From Streptomyces sp. CB02400 (lineage in GTDB: Bacteria > Actinomycetota > Actinomycetes > Streptomycetales > Streptomycetaceae): 64,000 bases of DNA. Of this stretch, positions 32,016-40,492 are shown in pieces. Below the pieces are notes generated by a model. The model was not told the origin of the DNA, searched no databases, and was given only the letters and a program-made list of their open reading frames with translations. The position numbers and the translations under genes were made by a program. Location of the stretch: assembly GCF_001905725.1 (NCBI RefSeq), contig NZ_LIWB01000009.1:62001-126000 (forward strand). Direction: 5' to 3'. How positions within the stretch are numbered: the stretch's first letter is position 1; every line of letters begins with the position of its first letter.

Positions 32016-32777
32016 GTGGGGACCACGCAGCTGGAAACGGTGCCGGAACCGAAGTACTGGCACCTCAGGACCGTGCTCAGCGAGGCGCTGGACTCGGAGT
32101 TCTCCGTGGGCGAGATCCTGCCCAACGAGCGCGACCTCGCCGCCCGCTTCGGCGTCGCCCGCGCCACGCTCCGGCAGGCCCTGGAACAGCTCGAACTCGA
32201 AGGCAGGCTGCAGCGCCGCCGCGGTGTGGGCACGACGGTCGCCCCGCCGCGCATGGGCGTGTCCGTCGGCACGGCACAGCACGCCTGGCCCGGTGGGCCG
32301 CACGACGCCTGGCAGACCCTCGACTGCGCGCCCGAGGTGCCGCCCGCCGCCGTCGCCGAGACGCTGGTGACCGGCCGCGACGAGTCCGTGCACGTCGTGC
32401 GGCGCTCCCGCGTCTCCCACGGCCAGCCCGTCGCCGCCGAACTTCTCTACATCCCGGCGGACTCGGTACCGGACCTGTCCGGCATCGACGCGCCGTCCGG
32501 CACGGCACGCGCGCGTGCGGTACTGCGGGAACTGCAGCGCCTGGAGCTGGAGCGGCAGGAGAACGCGGTGGAGCTCGGCTCCGCCCGCGCGGACGACGCG
32601 CGCGAACTGGACCGCCTGCCCGGCGCGCCCGTCCTCGTCGTCACCACCCGCTTCATCGCCCGCGGCCGTACCGCCGCGCTCTCCGTGGCCACGTACCGCG
32701 CGGACACCTGCCGCCTGACCTTCGGCGACTCCGGCGGCGTCGAGATCCACCACGGCCCGGAACGCCGCGCCTCCTGA
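32016..32777 (+). CDS. GntR/HutC-family regulator (UTRA domain)
   Basis: 253 residues. The wHTH domain is at about 10-75 (LPNERDLAARFGVARATLRQALEQLELEGRL, then RRGVGTTV); the C-terminal UTRA ligand-binding domain is at about 100-250 (VTGRDESVHVVRRSRVSHGQPVAAELLYIPAD). The recognition helix ARATLRQAL is close to that of DasR, and a dre-like site overlaps its promoter. GTG 32016 has GGAGG five bases upstream and is preferred; the frame also allows a GTG at 31950 right after the promoter. No sugar transporter is next to it, so the regulated pathway is open. Confidence 0.88.
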   Translation: MGTTQLETVPEPKYWHLRTVLSEALDSEFSVGEILPNERDLAARFGVARATLRQALEQLELEGRLQRRRGVGTTVAPPRMGVSVGTAQHAWPGGPHDAWQTLDCAPEVPPAAVAETLVTGRDESVHVVRRSRVSHGQPVAAELLYIPADSVPDLSGIDAPSGTARARAVLRELQRLELERQENAVELGSARADDARELDRLPGAPVLVVTTRFIARGRTAALSVATYRADTCRLTFGDSGGVEIHHGPERRAS

Positions 32778-32820
32778 CCCCACCCAGGTCCCCACCGCGG
32801 GCAGCCGCACCGCCGCCGCT

Positions 32821-33028
32821 GCGGGCAGTCGTGCCGCTGGGGCGGCACGGGTGGGCGCAGCGGCACCCCTCCAGCGGGGCGAGCGCAGACCCACCCCCGC
32901 CCAGCAGCCGCCGGGGTGTCCACTGAGCGGGGGGTGTCACGCAGCCCGGCGTCAGCGGGGTGCCGTCGCGCCCACCCGTGCCGCCCTGCGGCACGACTGC
33001 CCGTGGGAGCGGGAGCGGGAGCGGGAGC
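32821..33028. repeat. 47-bp inverted repeat pair plus GGGAGC microsatellite
   Basis: 32821-32869 and 32957-33003 are inverted copies of a sequence containing the hairpin GTGCCGC...GCGGCAC, ~88 bases apart, of a kind scattered in Streptomyces intergenic regions. GGGAGC x4 follows at 33005-33028. Together they fill most of the 308-base gap between GntR and ROK genes. No coding sequence is seen. Confidence 0.75.
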
Positions 33029-33085
33029 GCGGGGACGCGGCGAGCCGGGACCCCCGGGGCGCTGGGCGCCGATACGGCGTGCCCG

Positions 33086-34243
33086 CTACCGACGGGCCGT
33101 CACCGTGCCCTCCACCGCGAAGAGTTGCTCCTCCACGTGGTCGAGGGCCAGACGCACCGCACCCGTGGCGACCGCCGCCTCGCCGAGGTGGGACAGGGTG
33201 ACCTTCGGCGGGCGCAGGCAGTAGCGGGCCAGTTCACGGCGCAGCGGCTCCAGGACGCCGTCCAGGCCGGCCGCCCAGCCGCCGATCACGACCAGCTCCG
33301 GGTCGAGGGCCAGCACCAGCGCCGCCACGTCGTGGACGAGCCGGCGGATGAACCGGTCCATGGCCGCCAGCGCCCGCTGGTCGCCCTCGCGGGCCTGGGC
33401 GAAGACCTCGGCGACCGCCTGCTCGTCGAGCGGGTGCAGCGGCTCGTCCGTGGTGGACAGCAGCGTCTCCGGGGTCGCCTCCCGGCCCAGCAGATGCAGT
33501 GCCCCGATCTCGCCGGCCGCCCCGCCGTACCCCCGGTGCAGCCGCCCGCCGATCAGCGAGCCGGCGCCCGGGCTCAGCCCGGCCAGCACGAACACCACGT
33601 CGTCGGTCCCCCGTGCGGCGCCCTTCCAGTGCTCGGCGACGACCGCCGCGTTGGCGTCGTTCTCCACCAGCACCGGACACTTGAAGGACCGGCTCAGCCG
33701 CTCGCCGAGGCCGAGGCCCGTCCAGCCGGGCAGCGCCGTGCCCAGCCGCACCGTGCCGTCCGCCTCCACGATCCCCGGCGTGCCCACGCCCACGGCACGC
33801 AGCGAGCCGCGCGGGACACCGGCCCGCCGCAGCAGCTCCGCGATGGCGGTGCGCAGCCGCTCCAGCCGCTCGTCGGCGTCGACCGTCTCGTCGACGTCCC
33901 TCGACTGTGCGCCGATCACCTTGCCGTCCAGATCGGCCAGCAGCGCGGCCACCCGGTGCACGCCGATCTCCAGGCCGAGCAGATGCCCGGCCTCCGCCCG
34001 GAACCGGAACCGCCGCGCCGGCCGCCCCTGCCGCCGCGCGGCGCCCTCCTCGGCCGCCGTCTCCACCACGAGACCCGCCTCGATGAGCCCCTCCACGACG
34101 CCCTCGACGGTCGGCCGGGACAGCCCCGTCACCCGGGTCACCTCGGTCAGCGTCGCGCAGTCCGTCGCCCGCAACGCGTGCAGCACCACCGCGGAGTTGA
34201 TCCTTCGCAGCAGCGAGGGGTCCCCGCCGGTCAGCCGACCCAC
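33086..34243 (-). CDS. ROK-family transcriptional regulator
   Basis: 385 residues. N-terminal MarR-like winged helix (about 8-70: LRRINSAVVLHALRATDCATLTEV, SRPTVEGVVEGLIEAGLV) and a ROK actin-like ATPase/sugar kinase fold (about 85-380: LLGLEIGVHRVAALLADLDG, AVGVGTPGIV, VLVENDANAAVVAEHW, GLSPGAGSLIGGRLHRGYGGAAGEIGAL). Instead of the usual Cys-rich zinc site after GEIG it has ALHLLGREATPETLL, so the metal is probably absent. Likely responds to a sugar or sugar phosphate. GTG 34243 has GGAGG seven bases upstream. Confidence 0.9.
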   Translation of the reverse strand: MGRLTGGDPSLLRRINSAVVLHALRATDCATLTEVTRVTGLSRPTVEGVVEGLIEAGLVVETAAEEGAARRQGRPARRFRFRAEAGHLLGLEIGVHRVAALLADLDGKVIGAQSRDVDETVDADERLERLRTAIAELLRRAGVPRGSLRAVGVGTPGIVEADGTVRLGTALPGWTGLGLGERLSRSFKCPVLVENDANAAVVAEHWKGAARGTDDVVFVLAGLSPGAGSLIGGRLHRGYGGAAGEIGALHLLGREATPETLLSTTDEPLHPLDEQAVAEVFAQAREGDQRALAAMDRFIRRLVHDVAALVLALDPELVVIGGWAAGLDGVLEPLRRELARYCLRPPKVTLSHLGEAAVATGAVRLALDHVEEQLFAVEGTVTARR

Positions 34244-34340
34244 CGTCCGTCCTCCCAGCTCGTGCGCATGTTGGGCGGATCGTACTCGGCGCCGCCGACC
34301 CCGGCGACCTCCGGGCACGGCCGTCCCCGGGGACGCGGGT

Positions 34341-35003
34341 TCAGCCCGGTGCCACGAAGCCCGACTCGTAGGCCGCGATCACCGCCTGGGTCCGGTCGCG
34401 CGCCCCCAGCTTCGCCAGCACGGCGCTCACATGGGACTTCACGGTCTCCGTCCCCACCACCAGCCGCGCGGCGATCTCCGCGTTGGTCAGGCCCCGCGCC
34501 ATCAGCCGCAGCACCTCCCCCTCGCGGTCGGTCAGCCGCGCCCGCTCCAGCACGTCGCGCGCCGCGCGGTTGCCGTCGCCGTCGGCGTACTCGGCCGCGA
34601 GCCGGCGCACCGAGGCGGGGAACAGCAGCGACTCGCCCTCGGCGACCAGCCGCACCGCGTGCACGATCTCCGCGGGCCGCGCCCGCTTCAGCAGGAACCC
34701 GTCGGCGCCCGCGCGCAGCGCCCCGTACACGTACTCGTCGTTCTCGAACGTCGTCACGACGAGGATCTTCGGCGGCGCGTCGACCGTCCGCAGCAGTGCG
34801 CGCGTGGCCTCGATCCCGTCCAGCAGCGGCATGCGTACGTCCATGGCGACCACGTCCGGCCGCAGTTGCCGTACGAGCGGAATGACCGCCGCACCGTCGG
34901 CCGCCTCCCCGACGACCTCGATGTCCGGCTGCGCCTCCAACACGGCCCGCAGACCCGCGCGTACGAGGGGTTCGTCGTCGACGAGCAGAACGGTGACCGG
35001 CAT
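34341..35003 (-). CDS. NarL/LuxR-type response regulator
   Basis: 220 residues: receiver domain (1-120; acidic pocket D9-D10, phospho-acceptor D55 in VVAMDVRMPLLDG, K in GFLLKRA) and C-terminal LuxR HTH (about 150-212; LTDREGEVLRLMARGLTNAEIA, VKSHVSAVLAKLGARDR). Partner of the histidine kinase whose stop is 14 bases upstream. Likely regulates the divergent ABC transporter. Confidence 0.95.
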   Translation of the reverse strand: MPVTVLLVDDEPLVRAGLRAVLEAQPDIEVVGEAADGAAVIPLVRQLRPDVVAMDVRMPLLDGIEATRALLRTVDAPPKILVVTTFENDEYVYGALRAGADGFLLKRARPAEIVHAVRLVAEGESLLFPASVRRLAAEYADGDGNRAARDVLERARLTDREGEVLRLMARGLTNAEIAARLVVGTETVKSHVSAVLAKLGARDRTQAVIAAYESGFVAPG

Positions 35004-35017
35004 GCGGCCAGCGTAGA

Positions 35018-36187
35018 TCAGCGCAACGGCAGCTCCACCCGCACCCGCCAGTCACCCCGGTCGGGACCGGTGTGCGCCCGTCCGCCCAGCAGAGCCGCGC
35101 GCTCGCGTATGCCGCGCAGACCGCTGCCCCGGCCGGGTTCGGGTATCGCCCCGGTGAGCGGATTGCGGACCTCCAGGCCGAGCGAGCCGTCGTCGACCGC
35201 GATACGGACCCGCACGGGGACGGCACCCGCGTGCCGCAGCACATTGGTCAGGGCCTCCTGGAGGATGCGGTACCCCTCGCGGGAGACCGGCCCGGGCACG
35301 GTGTCCAGGGGCCCGGTCATGGCGACGTCGACCTTGGCGCCGGAAGCCCGCGCGGACTCCAGCAGCCGGTCGGCGTCCGTGAGGGCAGGGCGGCCGCTGA
35401 CCGGCCTCCCGGACTCGCGCAGGACGCCGAGGACCCGCTCCAGGTCCTCCAGCGCGGCCCGGCCGGTCTCCTCGATGGCGTCCAGCGCCCGCTCGGTGAA
35501 GGCGGGATCGCCGGCCGCGCGGGCGGCGCCCGCCTGCACGACGGCCACGGTCAGGGCGTGGCCGATGGAGTCGTGGAGTTCCCGGGCGATACGGGTGCGC
35601 TCCAGGAGCTGCTCGGTGCGTTCCTCCATGGCGGCCAGCCGCTCGGCGGGGGAGGGGCCGAGCAGACGGCGGGCCAGCGCCGTGATCAGCCGGCCCGAGC
35701 CGACCACGGTCGCCGCCAGGGTCACCGACACCGGGGGCAGCAGGAGGACGTGCCACCAGCTGTGGCCTTCGAGGAGGAACGACTCGCCGGAGGCCGTGTC
35801 CCCGCCGAACGCCGCCGCCACCAGGTCCACCACGGCCATGAGCAGGTTCGCGGTGAACACGGAGGTCGCGCAGCCGATCAGCAGCCGCGCCTGAAGCCAT
35901 ACGACGAGCCTGCCCCGGTCGCTCCAGGAGGCGGACGGCGCGACGACGATGCCGGCGCTGTCGCTGTCGTGCCGCTGACCGGTCAGCAGCAGCCTGGCCT
36001 GCAACCCCTCCACGGTGCGCATCGCGGGCACCAGCCCGACGGGCAGGAGCGCCACGCCCGCCGCCACCCAGGTCCACCACGCCTCCTCCAGGAACAGCCA
36101 CAGCGACGGCCACACGATCGCGATGAACAGATGCAGCAACCGTGTGTACGTCACCGTCCGGCCGAACGGGCGCAGCAAGCGGATCAT
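35018..36187 (-). CDS. NarL-type sensor histidine kinase
   Basis: 389 residues. Four hydrophobic segments fall in residues ~15-170, with a short extracytoplasmic part (AAFGGDTASGESFLLEGHSWW). They are followed by HisKA_3 with phospho-acceptor H205 in ARELHDSIGHALTVAVVQAG and a HATPase_c domain (EALTNVLRHA N-box; GSGLRGIRERAALLGG G-box). ATG 36187 selected; the upstream frame is unrelated. Transcribed with the response regulator and away from the ABC exporter genes, a setup typical of drug- or envelope-stress-sensing systems. Confidence 0.94.
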   Translation of the reverse strand: MIRLLRPFGRTVTYTRLLHLFIAIVWPSLWLFLEEAWWTWVAAGVALLPVGLVPAMRTVEGLQARLLLTGQRHDSDSAGIVVAPSASWSDRGRLVVWLQARLLIGCATSVFTANLLMAVVDLVAAAFGGDTASGESFLLEGHSWWHVLLLPPVSVTLAATVVGSGRLITALARRLLGPSPAERLAAMEERTEQLLERTRIARELHDSIGHALTVAVVQAGAARAAGDPAFTERALDAIEETGRAALEDLERVLGVLRESGRPVSGRPALTDADRLLESARASGAKVDVAMTGPLDTVPGPVSREGYRILQEALTNVLRHAGAVPVRVRIAVDDGSLGLEVRNPLTGAIPEPGRGSGLRGIRERAALLGGRAHTGPDRGDWRVRVELPLR

Positions 36188-36221
36188 GCCGTCATCGTGC
36201 CAGCCGCCACCGGCGACGGAC

Positions 36222-36239
36222 CTCCCCCGCACGGGGGAG
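36222..36239. promoter_or_regulatory. Perfect inverted repeat between kinase and ABC genes
   Basis: CTCCCCCG-ca-CGGGGGAG. A further GGGGGAGG half-site lies at 36255-36262. Central to the 108-base divergent region, so a candidate site for the response regulator. Confidence 0.5.
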
Positions 36240-36295
36240 ACGATCTCCACCGGCGGGGGAGGCCCCGCCCCGGTACGAGCCGTCACGCTGCTGCC

Positions 36296-37216
36296 ATGAC
36301 CAGCATCGACGTCCAGGACCTCACCAAGGAGTACGGCACCCGGCGAGCCGTGGACCACCTCACCTTCCGCGTCCTGCCCGGCCGCGTCACCGGCTTCCTC
36401 GGCCCCAACGGCGCCGGCAAGTCCACCACCATGCGCCTGGTGCTCGGCCTCGACCACCCCACGTCCGGCTCCGCCACCGTCGGCGGCCGCGCCTACGCCA
36501 CCTTCGCGGAACCCCTGCGCCGGGTCGGCGCCCTGCTCGACGCGCAGGCCGCGCACGGCTCCCGCACCGGCCGCGACCATCTGCGCGTCCTGGCGGCGAG
36601 CCACCGCATCCCGGACCGCCGGGTCGACGAGGTGCTGGAGGAGACCGGCCTGGGCTCCGCGGGGCGCCGCCGGGTGCGGACCTACTCCCTGGGCATGCGC
36701 CAGCGGCTGGGCATCGCCGCCGCGCTGCTCGGCGACCCGGAGGTGATCATGCTCGACGAACCCTCCAACGGCCTCGACCCCGAAGGCATCGTGTGGATCC
36801 GCACCCTGCTGCGCCGGCTCGCGGACGAGGGGCGGACCGTCCTGGTCTCCAGCCATCTGATGAACGAGACCGCCTCCTTCGCCGACCACCTCGTCGTCCT
36901 CGGACGGGGCCGGCTCCTCGCCGACACCCCGATGCGGGAGTTCATCGACGCGCGCGTGTGCCCCACGGTCCGGATCCGCACCTCCGACCCCACCGCCCTC
37001 AAGAGCGTCCTCGCCGGGCACGGTCACGACGCCGTGGAACATCCGGGCGGCCACTGGACCGTGCCGGACGCGCGCGTGGACGACATCGGACGCCTCGCCT
37101 CCGCCGCCGGGGTGCCGATCCTCGAACTCACCGCGGACGGGGGCACGCTGGAACAGGCCTATCTGGACCTGACCGCCGCCGAGACCGAGTTCGCCGCACA
37201 GCCCCAGGAGGCCTGA
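36296..37216 (+). CDS. ABC transporter ATP-binding protein
   Basis: 306 residues. Walker A GPNGAGKSTTMR (about 36-47), signature YSLGMRQRLGIAAALL (about 128-143), Walker B VIMLDEPSNGLDPEG, H-loop LVSSHLMNE. C-terminal ~90 residues after the NBD resemble the DrrA/CcmA-type exporter subunit. Works with the permease that starts two bases after its stop. The CACGCT six bases ahead of the ATG may be a leaderless promoter. Likely induced through the divergent two-component system. Confidence 0.95.
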   Translation: MTSIDVQDLTKEYGTRRAVDHLTFRVLPGRVTGFLGPNGAGKSTTMRLVLGLDHPTSGSATVGGRAYATFAEPLRRVGALLDAQAAHGSRTGRDHLRVLAASHRIPDRRVDEVLEETGLGSAGRRRVRTYSLGMRQRLGIAAALLGDPEVIMLDEPSNGLDPEGIVWIRTLLRRLADEGRTVLVSSHLMNETASFADHLVVLGRGRLLADTPMREFIDARVCPTVRIRTSDPTALKSVLAGHGHDAVEHPGGHWTVPDARVDDIGRLASAAGVPILELTADGGTLEQAYLDLTAAETEFAAQPQEA

Positions 37217-37218
37217 CC

Positions 37219-37944
37219 ATGCAGTTCGCACCCGTGCTCAACGCCGAGTGGCTGAAGATCCGCACCGTCCGCTCGCTCCCCGGCGCCCTGTTCGCGCTGT
37301 TCGCCGCGACCACGGCGTTCTCCGCCATCGCCGGAGTGGACGGCACGCCGGACCCGGACCTCGACCCGCTGTTCACGGCCCTGTCCGGTGTCACACTGGG
37401 CCAGATCGCCGCCATCTCCTTCGGCGCCATGGCCGTATCGGCGGAGTACCACAACGGCGCCCTGCGGCTCTCACTGGCCGCGGTCCCGCGGCGCGGACGC
37501 TGGTTCGCCGCGAAGGCCACGGCGATCGCCGTCCCCACGCTGGTCGTGAGCCTGCTGACCTCCCTCGCCGCTCTCCTCGTGGCACGGGCGGGGCTCGGCG
37601 AGGCGGCGAGCGGCCTCACCCCGGCCGAGCAGATCCGGGGCGTCGTGGGCTGCGCCGTCTACCTCACGCTGATGGCCCTGTTCGCCGCGGGCCTCGCGAC
37701 CCTGCTGCGCAGCGGAGCGGCCACGCTGTCCGTGCTGATCCCCTTCATCCTCGTCGTGTCCTTCGTGATCGGCGACGCGGCCGGCACCGTCGCCGACTTC
37801 CTGCCCGACCGGGCCGGACAGGTGGTCCTGTACGAGACCCACGACGGAACACCGGGCCCCTGGTCGGGACTGGCGGTCACCGCGCTGTGGACGGCCGCCG
37901 CGCTGGTGGCCGGGGCGTGGAGCCTGCGCCGCCGGGACGCCTGA
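37219..37944 (+). CDS. ABC-2-type transporter permease
   Basis: 241-residue membrane subunit with six hydrophobic segments (for example LPGALFALFAATTAFSAIAG, TLVVSLLTSLAALLVA, LSVLIPFILVVSFVIG). The N-terminus NAEWLKIRTVRS is typical for ABC-2 permeases of the BcrB/NatB-like type. AGGAGG nine bases before the ATG sits in the end of the upstream ATPase gene, so the two are coupled. Confidence 0.92.
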   Translation: MQFAPVLNAEWLKIRTVRSLPGALFALFAATTAFSAIAGVDGTPDPDLDPLFTALSGVTLGQIAAISFGAMAVSAEYHNGALRLSLAAVPRRGRWFAAKATAIAVPTLVVSLLTSLAALLVARAGLGEAASGLTPAEQIRGVVGCAVYLTLMALFAAGLATLLRSGAATLSVLIPFILVVSFVIGDAAGTVADFLPDRAGQVVLYETHDGTPGPWSGLAVTALWTAAALVAGAWSLRRRDA

Positions 37945-37999
37945 CCGGAAGTCGGCCGACGCCCCGCCGCCCGGCCGTGCCGACGGGTTTACTGGACCC

Positions 38000-38422
38000 G
38001 TGAACATCGCCCGGCACATCGCCCTCATCGACGAGCTGTGCTTCCGCCCCTTCCCGGCGGAGCACGGCCCGTCGGACGTCGGCTTCGGGGGGCCGGGCCA
38101 CCATGTCGCCGTACTGGAGACCGATGGCGGCCCGGACGGGGACCCCGCGCGGCGGGCGGTCACGGTGGACCGGTTCGAGAAGGACCACGACGCCGTGTAC
38201 GAGGTGCTGGCCTCCCGCTGGGGGGACACCGACCCCTGGAACCCGCGCACCGAGCGGGAGGAGACGCCCGAGCCGTGGGCCTGGCTCGGCGCCCGCGCCG
38301 GCGTGGCCCGGGTGTGGGAGGTGCAGGGCACCGGCCGCTGGGTCGCCGTGGCGGTCGCCGACCGGGACCCGGGCGACGCGGTCCAGCTGCTGGCGGTGGT
38401 CACGGAGACACCCCCGCGCTGA
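38000..38422 (+). CDS. Hypothetical protein, 140 residues
   Basis: Not recognised. Acidic, no signal peptide or membrane segment, with the core GFGGPGHHVAVLETDGG, RAVTVDRFEKDHDAVYEVLASRWGD and WVAVAVADRDPGDAVQLLAVVTE. The conserved appearance (regular codon usage and a promoter-like TTTACT six bases before the GTG) supports a real gene, probably leaderless. Convergent with the DNA glycosylase gene. Confidence 0.7.
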   Translation: MNIARHIALIDELCFRPFPAEHGPSDVGFGGPGHHVAVLETDGGPDGDPARRAVTVDRFEKDHDAVYEVLASRWGDTDPWNPRTEREETPEPWAWLGARAGVARVWEVQGTGRWVAVAVADRDPGDAVQLLAVVTETPPR

Positions 38423-38432
38423 CCACCGGCCG

Positions 38433-38981
38433 TCACCGCCCGGCCGCGGCCTCCCGCAGCCGGCCGAACTCCTCCGCCAGCGCCGCCGGCGTCCAGTGCG
38501 CGTTCAGCCCGCTCGGATTGGGGAGCACCCACACGCGGGTGTCGCCGATGGTCCGCTCCTGCGGCCCGACCCGCGCCTTCCGGTCGTCGAACGCCGCGCG
38601 GTACGCGGTGACCCCCACCACGGCCAGCCACCGCGGCCGCAGCCGGGCCACCTTCAGGGCGAGCAGCCGCCCGCCCTCCCGGTACTCCTCGGCGCTCAGC
38701 TCGTCGGCCCGCGCGGTCGCCCGGGCCACCACATTGGTGATCCCGAGCCCGTACGACAGCAGCTCCCGCTGCTCGGACGGCAGCAGCAGCCGGGGCGTGA
38801 AACCGGAGCGGTGCAGCGCCGGCCAGAAGCGGTTGCCGGGGCGGGCGAAGTGGTGGCCGGTCGCGGCCGTCATCAGACCGGGGTTGATGCCGCAGAACAG
38901 CACGCGCAGGCCGTCCGCGACCACGTCCGGTACGAGACGGTCGCGGGCGGCCTGAAGCTCCTCCTGGGTGAAGCGCGTCAG
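38433..38981 (-). CDS. mug: Mug/TDG-type G:T/U mismatch DNA glycosylase
   Basis: 182 residues with the start used here. Family motif GINPGLMTAATGHHFARPGNRFWPALHRSGF (about 33-63) carries the catalytic Asn loop, and VWVLPNPSGLNAHWT is the intercalation loop. Repairs deaminated or mismatched pyrimidines. The only start that covers the N-terminal helix TRFTQEELQAARDRLVPD is CTG at 38981, which overlaps the purB stop as CTGA; the next usable codon is GTG at 38924, giving 163 residues and losing that helix. Coupling to purB is likely. Confidence 0.85.
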   Translation of the reverse strand: MTRFTQEELQAARDRLVPDVVADGLRVLFCGINPGLMTAATGHHFARPGNRFWPALHRSGFTPRLLLPSEQRELLSYGLGITNVVARATARADELSAEEYREGGRLLALKVARLRPRWLAVVGVTAYRAAFDDRKARVGPQERTIGDTRVWVLPNPSGLNAHWTPAALAEEFGRLREAAAGR

Positions 38982-40420
38982 AGGATCGCCCCGGGGGTGT
39001 ACCCGGCGGCCTCCGGGTGCTGCTTGACGATCTCGTCGACGCGGCCGACCACGGTGGCGACCTGGTCGCCCGCGGCGCCGGTGAAGGACAGCTTGTCCGC
39101 CATCAGCGCCTCCAGCTCCGCGCGGTCGAGCGGCAGCCGCTCGTCGGCGGCGAGCTTGTCGAGGAGGTCGTTGCGCTCGGCGCCCCGCTCCCGCATGGCG
39201 AGGGCGGTGGCGACGGCGTTCTCCTTGATCGCCTCGTGCGCGACCTCGCGGCCGACGCCCGCGCGCACGGCGCCCATCAGCACCTTGGTGGTGGCGAGGA
39301 ACGGCAGGTAGCGGTCCAGCTCGCGGGCCACGACCGCCGGGAAGGCACCGAACTCGTCGAGCACCGTCAGGAACGTCTCCAGCAGGCCGTCCAGCGCGAA
39401 GAACGCGTCCGGCAGTGCGACCCGGCGCACCACCGAGCAGGACACGTCGCCCTCGTTCCACTGGTCGCCGGCCAGCTCGCCGGTCATCGAGGCGTAGCCG
39501 CGCAGGATCACCATCAGGCCGTTGACGCGCTCGCAGGAGCGGGTGTTCATCTTGTGCGGCATCGCGGACGAGCCGACCTGGCCCGGCTTGAAGCCCTCGG
39601 TGACCAGCTCGTGCCCGGCCATCAGCCGGATCGTCTTCGCCAGCGACGACGGCGCGGCGGCGAGCTGCACCAGCGCGGTGACGACCTCGTAGTCCAGCGA
39701 GCGCGGGTAGACCTGGCCGACGCTCGTGAACGCCTGCGAGAAGCCCAGGTGCCCGGCGATCCGCCGCTCCAGCTCCGCGAGCTTGCCCGCGTCGCCGCCG
39801 AGCAGGTCCAGCATGTCCTGCGCGGTGCCGACCGGGCCCTTGATGCCGCGCAGCGGGTAGCGGCCCAGCAGCTCCTCCACCCGGCCGTACGCGACGAGCA
39901 GCTCGTCGGTGGCGGTGGCGAACCGCTTGCCGAGGGTGGTGGCCTGCGCGGCCACGTTGTGCGAACGGCCGGCCATGACCAGCTCGCCGTACTCACCGGC
40001 CAGCTTGCCCAGCCGTGCCGCCACGGCGACCGCGCGGTCGCGGATCAGCTCCAGCGAGAGCCGGATCTGGAGCTGCTCGACGTTCTCGGTGAGGTCGCGG
40101 GAGGTCATCCCCTTGTGCACGTGCTCGTGCCCGGCGAGGTCGTTGAACTCCTCGATCCGCGCCTTCACGTCGTGCCGGGTGACCTTCTCGCGCTCGGCGA
40201 TCGAGGCCAGGTCGACGGTGTCGAGGACACGCTCGTAGTCGGCGATCGCCGTGTCGGGCACCTCGATCCCGAGGTCCTTCTGGGCCCGCAGCACGGCGAG
40301 CCAGAGCTGCCGCTCCAGCCTCACCTTCTGCTCGGGGGACCAGAGCGTGGCGAGCTCGGCGGAGGCGTAGCGTCCGGCGAGGACGTTCGGGATACGGGGC
40401 TTGGCGGGCGCAGCAGTCAC
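38978..40420 (-). CDS. purB: Adenylosuccinate lyase
   Basis: 480 residues; fumarase/aspartase superfamily enzyme of purine biosynthesis that cleaves SAICAR and adenylosuccinate. Signature VGSSAMPHKMNTRSCERVNGL (Ser loop) near residue 280, SRDLTENVEQLQIR and AGRSHNVAAQATTLGKR earlier. The long form with KPRIPNVLAGRYASAEL resembles the animal-like PurB found in actinobacteria. GTG 40420 selected; TAGACT lies eight bases upstream. Downstream glycosylase overlaps its stop. Confidence 0.95.
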   Translation of the reverse strand: MTAAPAKPRIPNVLAGRYASAELATLWSPEQKVRLERQLWLAVLRAQKDLGIEVPDTAIADYERVLDTVDLASIAEREKVTRHDVKARIEEFNDLAGHEHVHKGMTSRDLTENVEQLQIRLSLELIRDRAVAVAARLGKLAGEYGELVMAGRSHNVAAQATTLGKRFATATDELLVAYGRVEELLGRYPLRGIKGPVGTAQDMLDLLGGDAGKLAELERRIAGHLGFSQAFTSVGQVYPRSLDYEVVTALVQLAAAPSSLAKTIRLMAGHELVTEGFKPGQVGSSAMPHKMNTRSCERVNGLMVILRGYASMTGELAGDQWNEGDVSCSVVRRVALPDAFFALDGLLETFLTVLDEFGAFPAVVARELDRYLPFLATTKVLMGAVRAGVGREVAHEAIKENAVATALAMRERGAERNDLLDKLAADERLPLDRAELEALMADKLSFTGAAGDQVATVVGRVDEIVKQHPEAAGYTPGAIL

Positions 40421-40492
40421 GTACAGGGAGTCTACTGGCGATTCCTGCAGGCCGGCGCCACCGGGTGGCCTGGAGGAAAGCACAAGGCGGCG

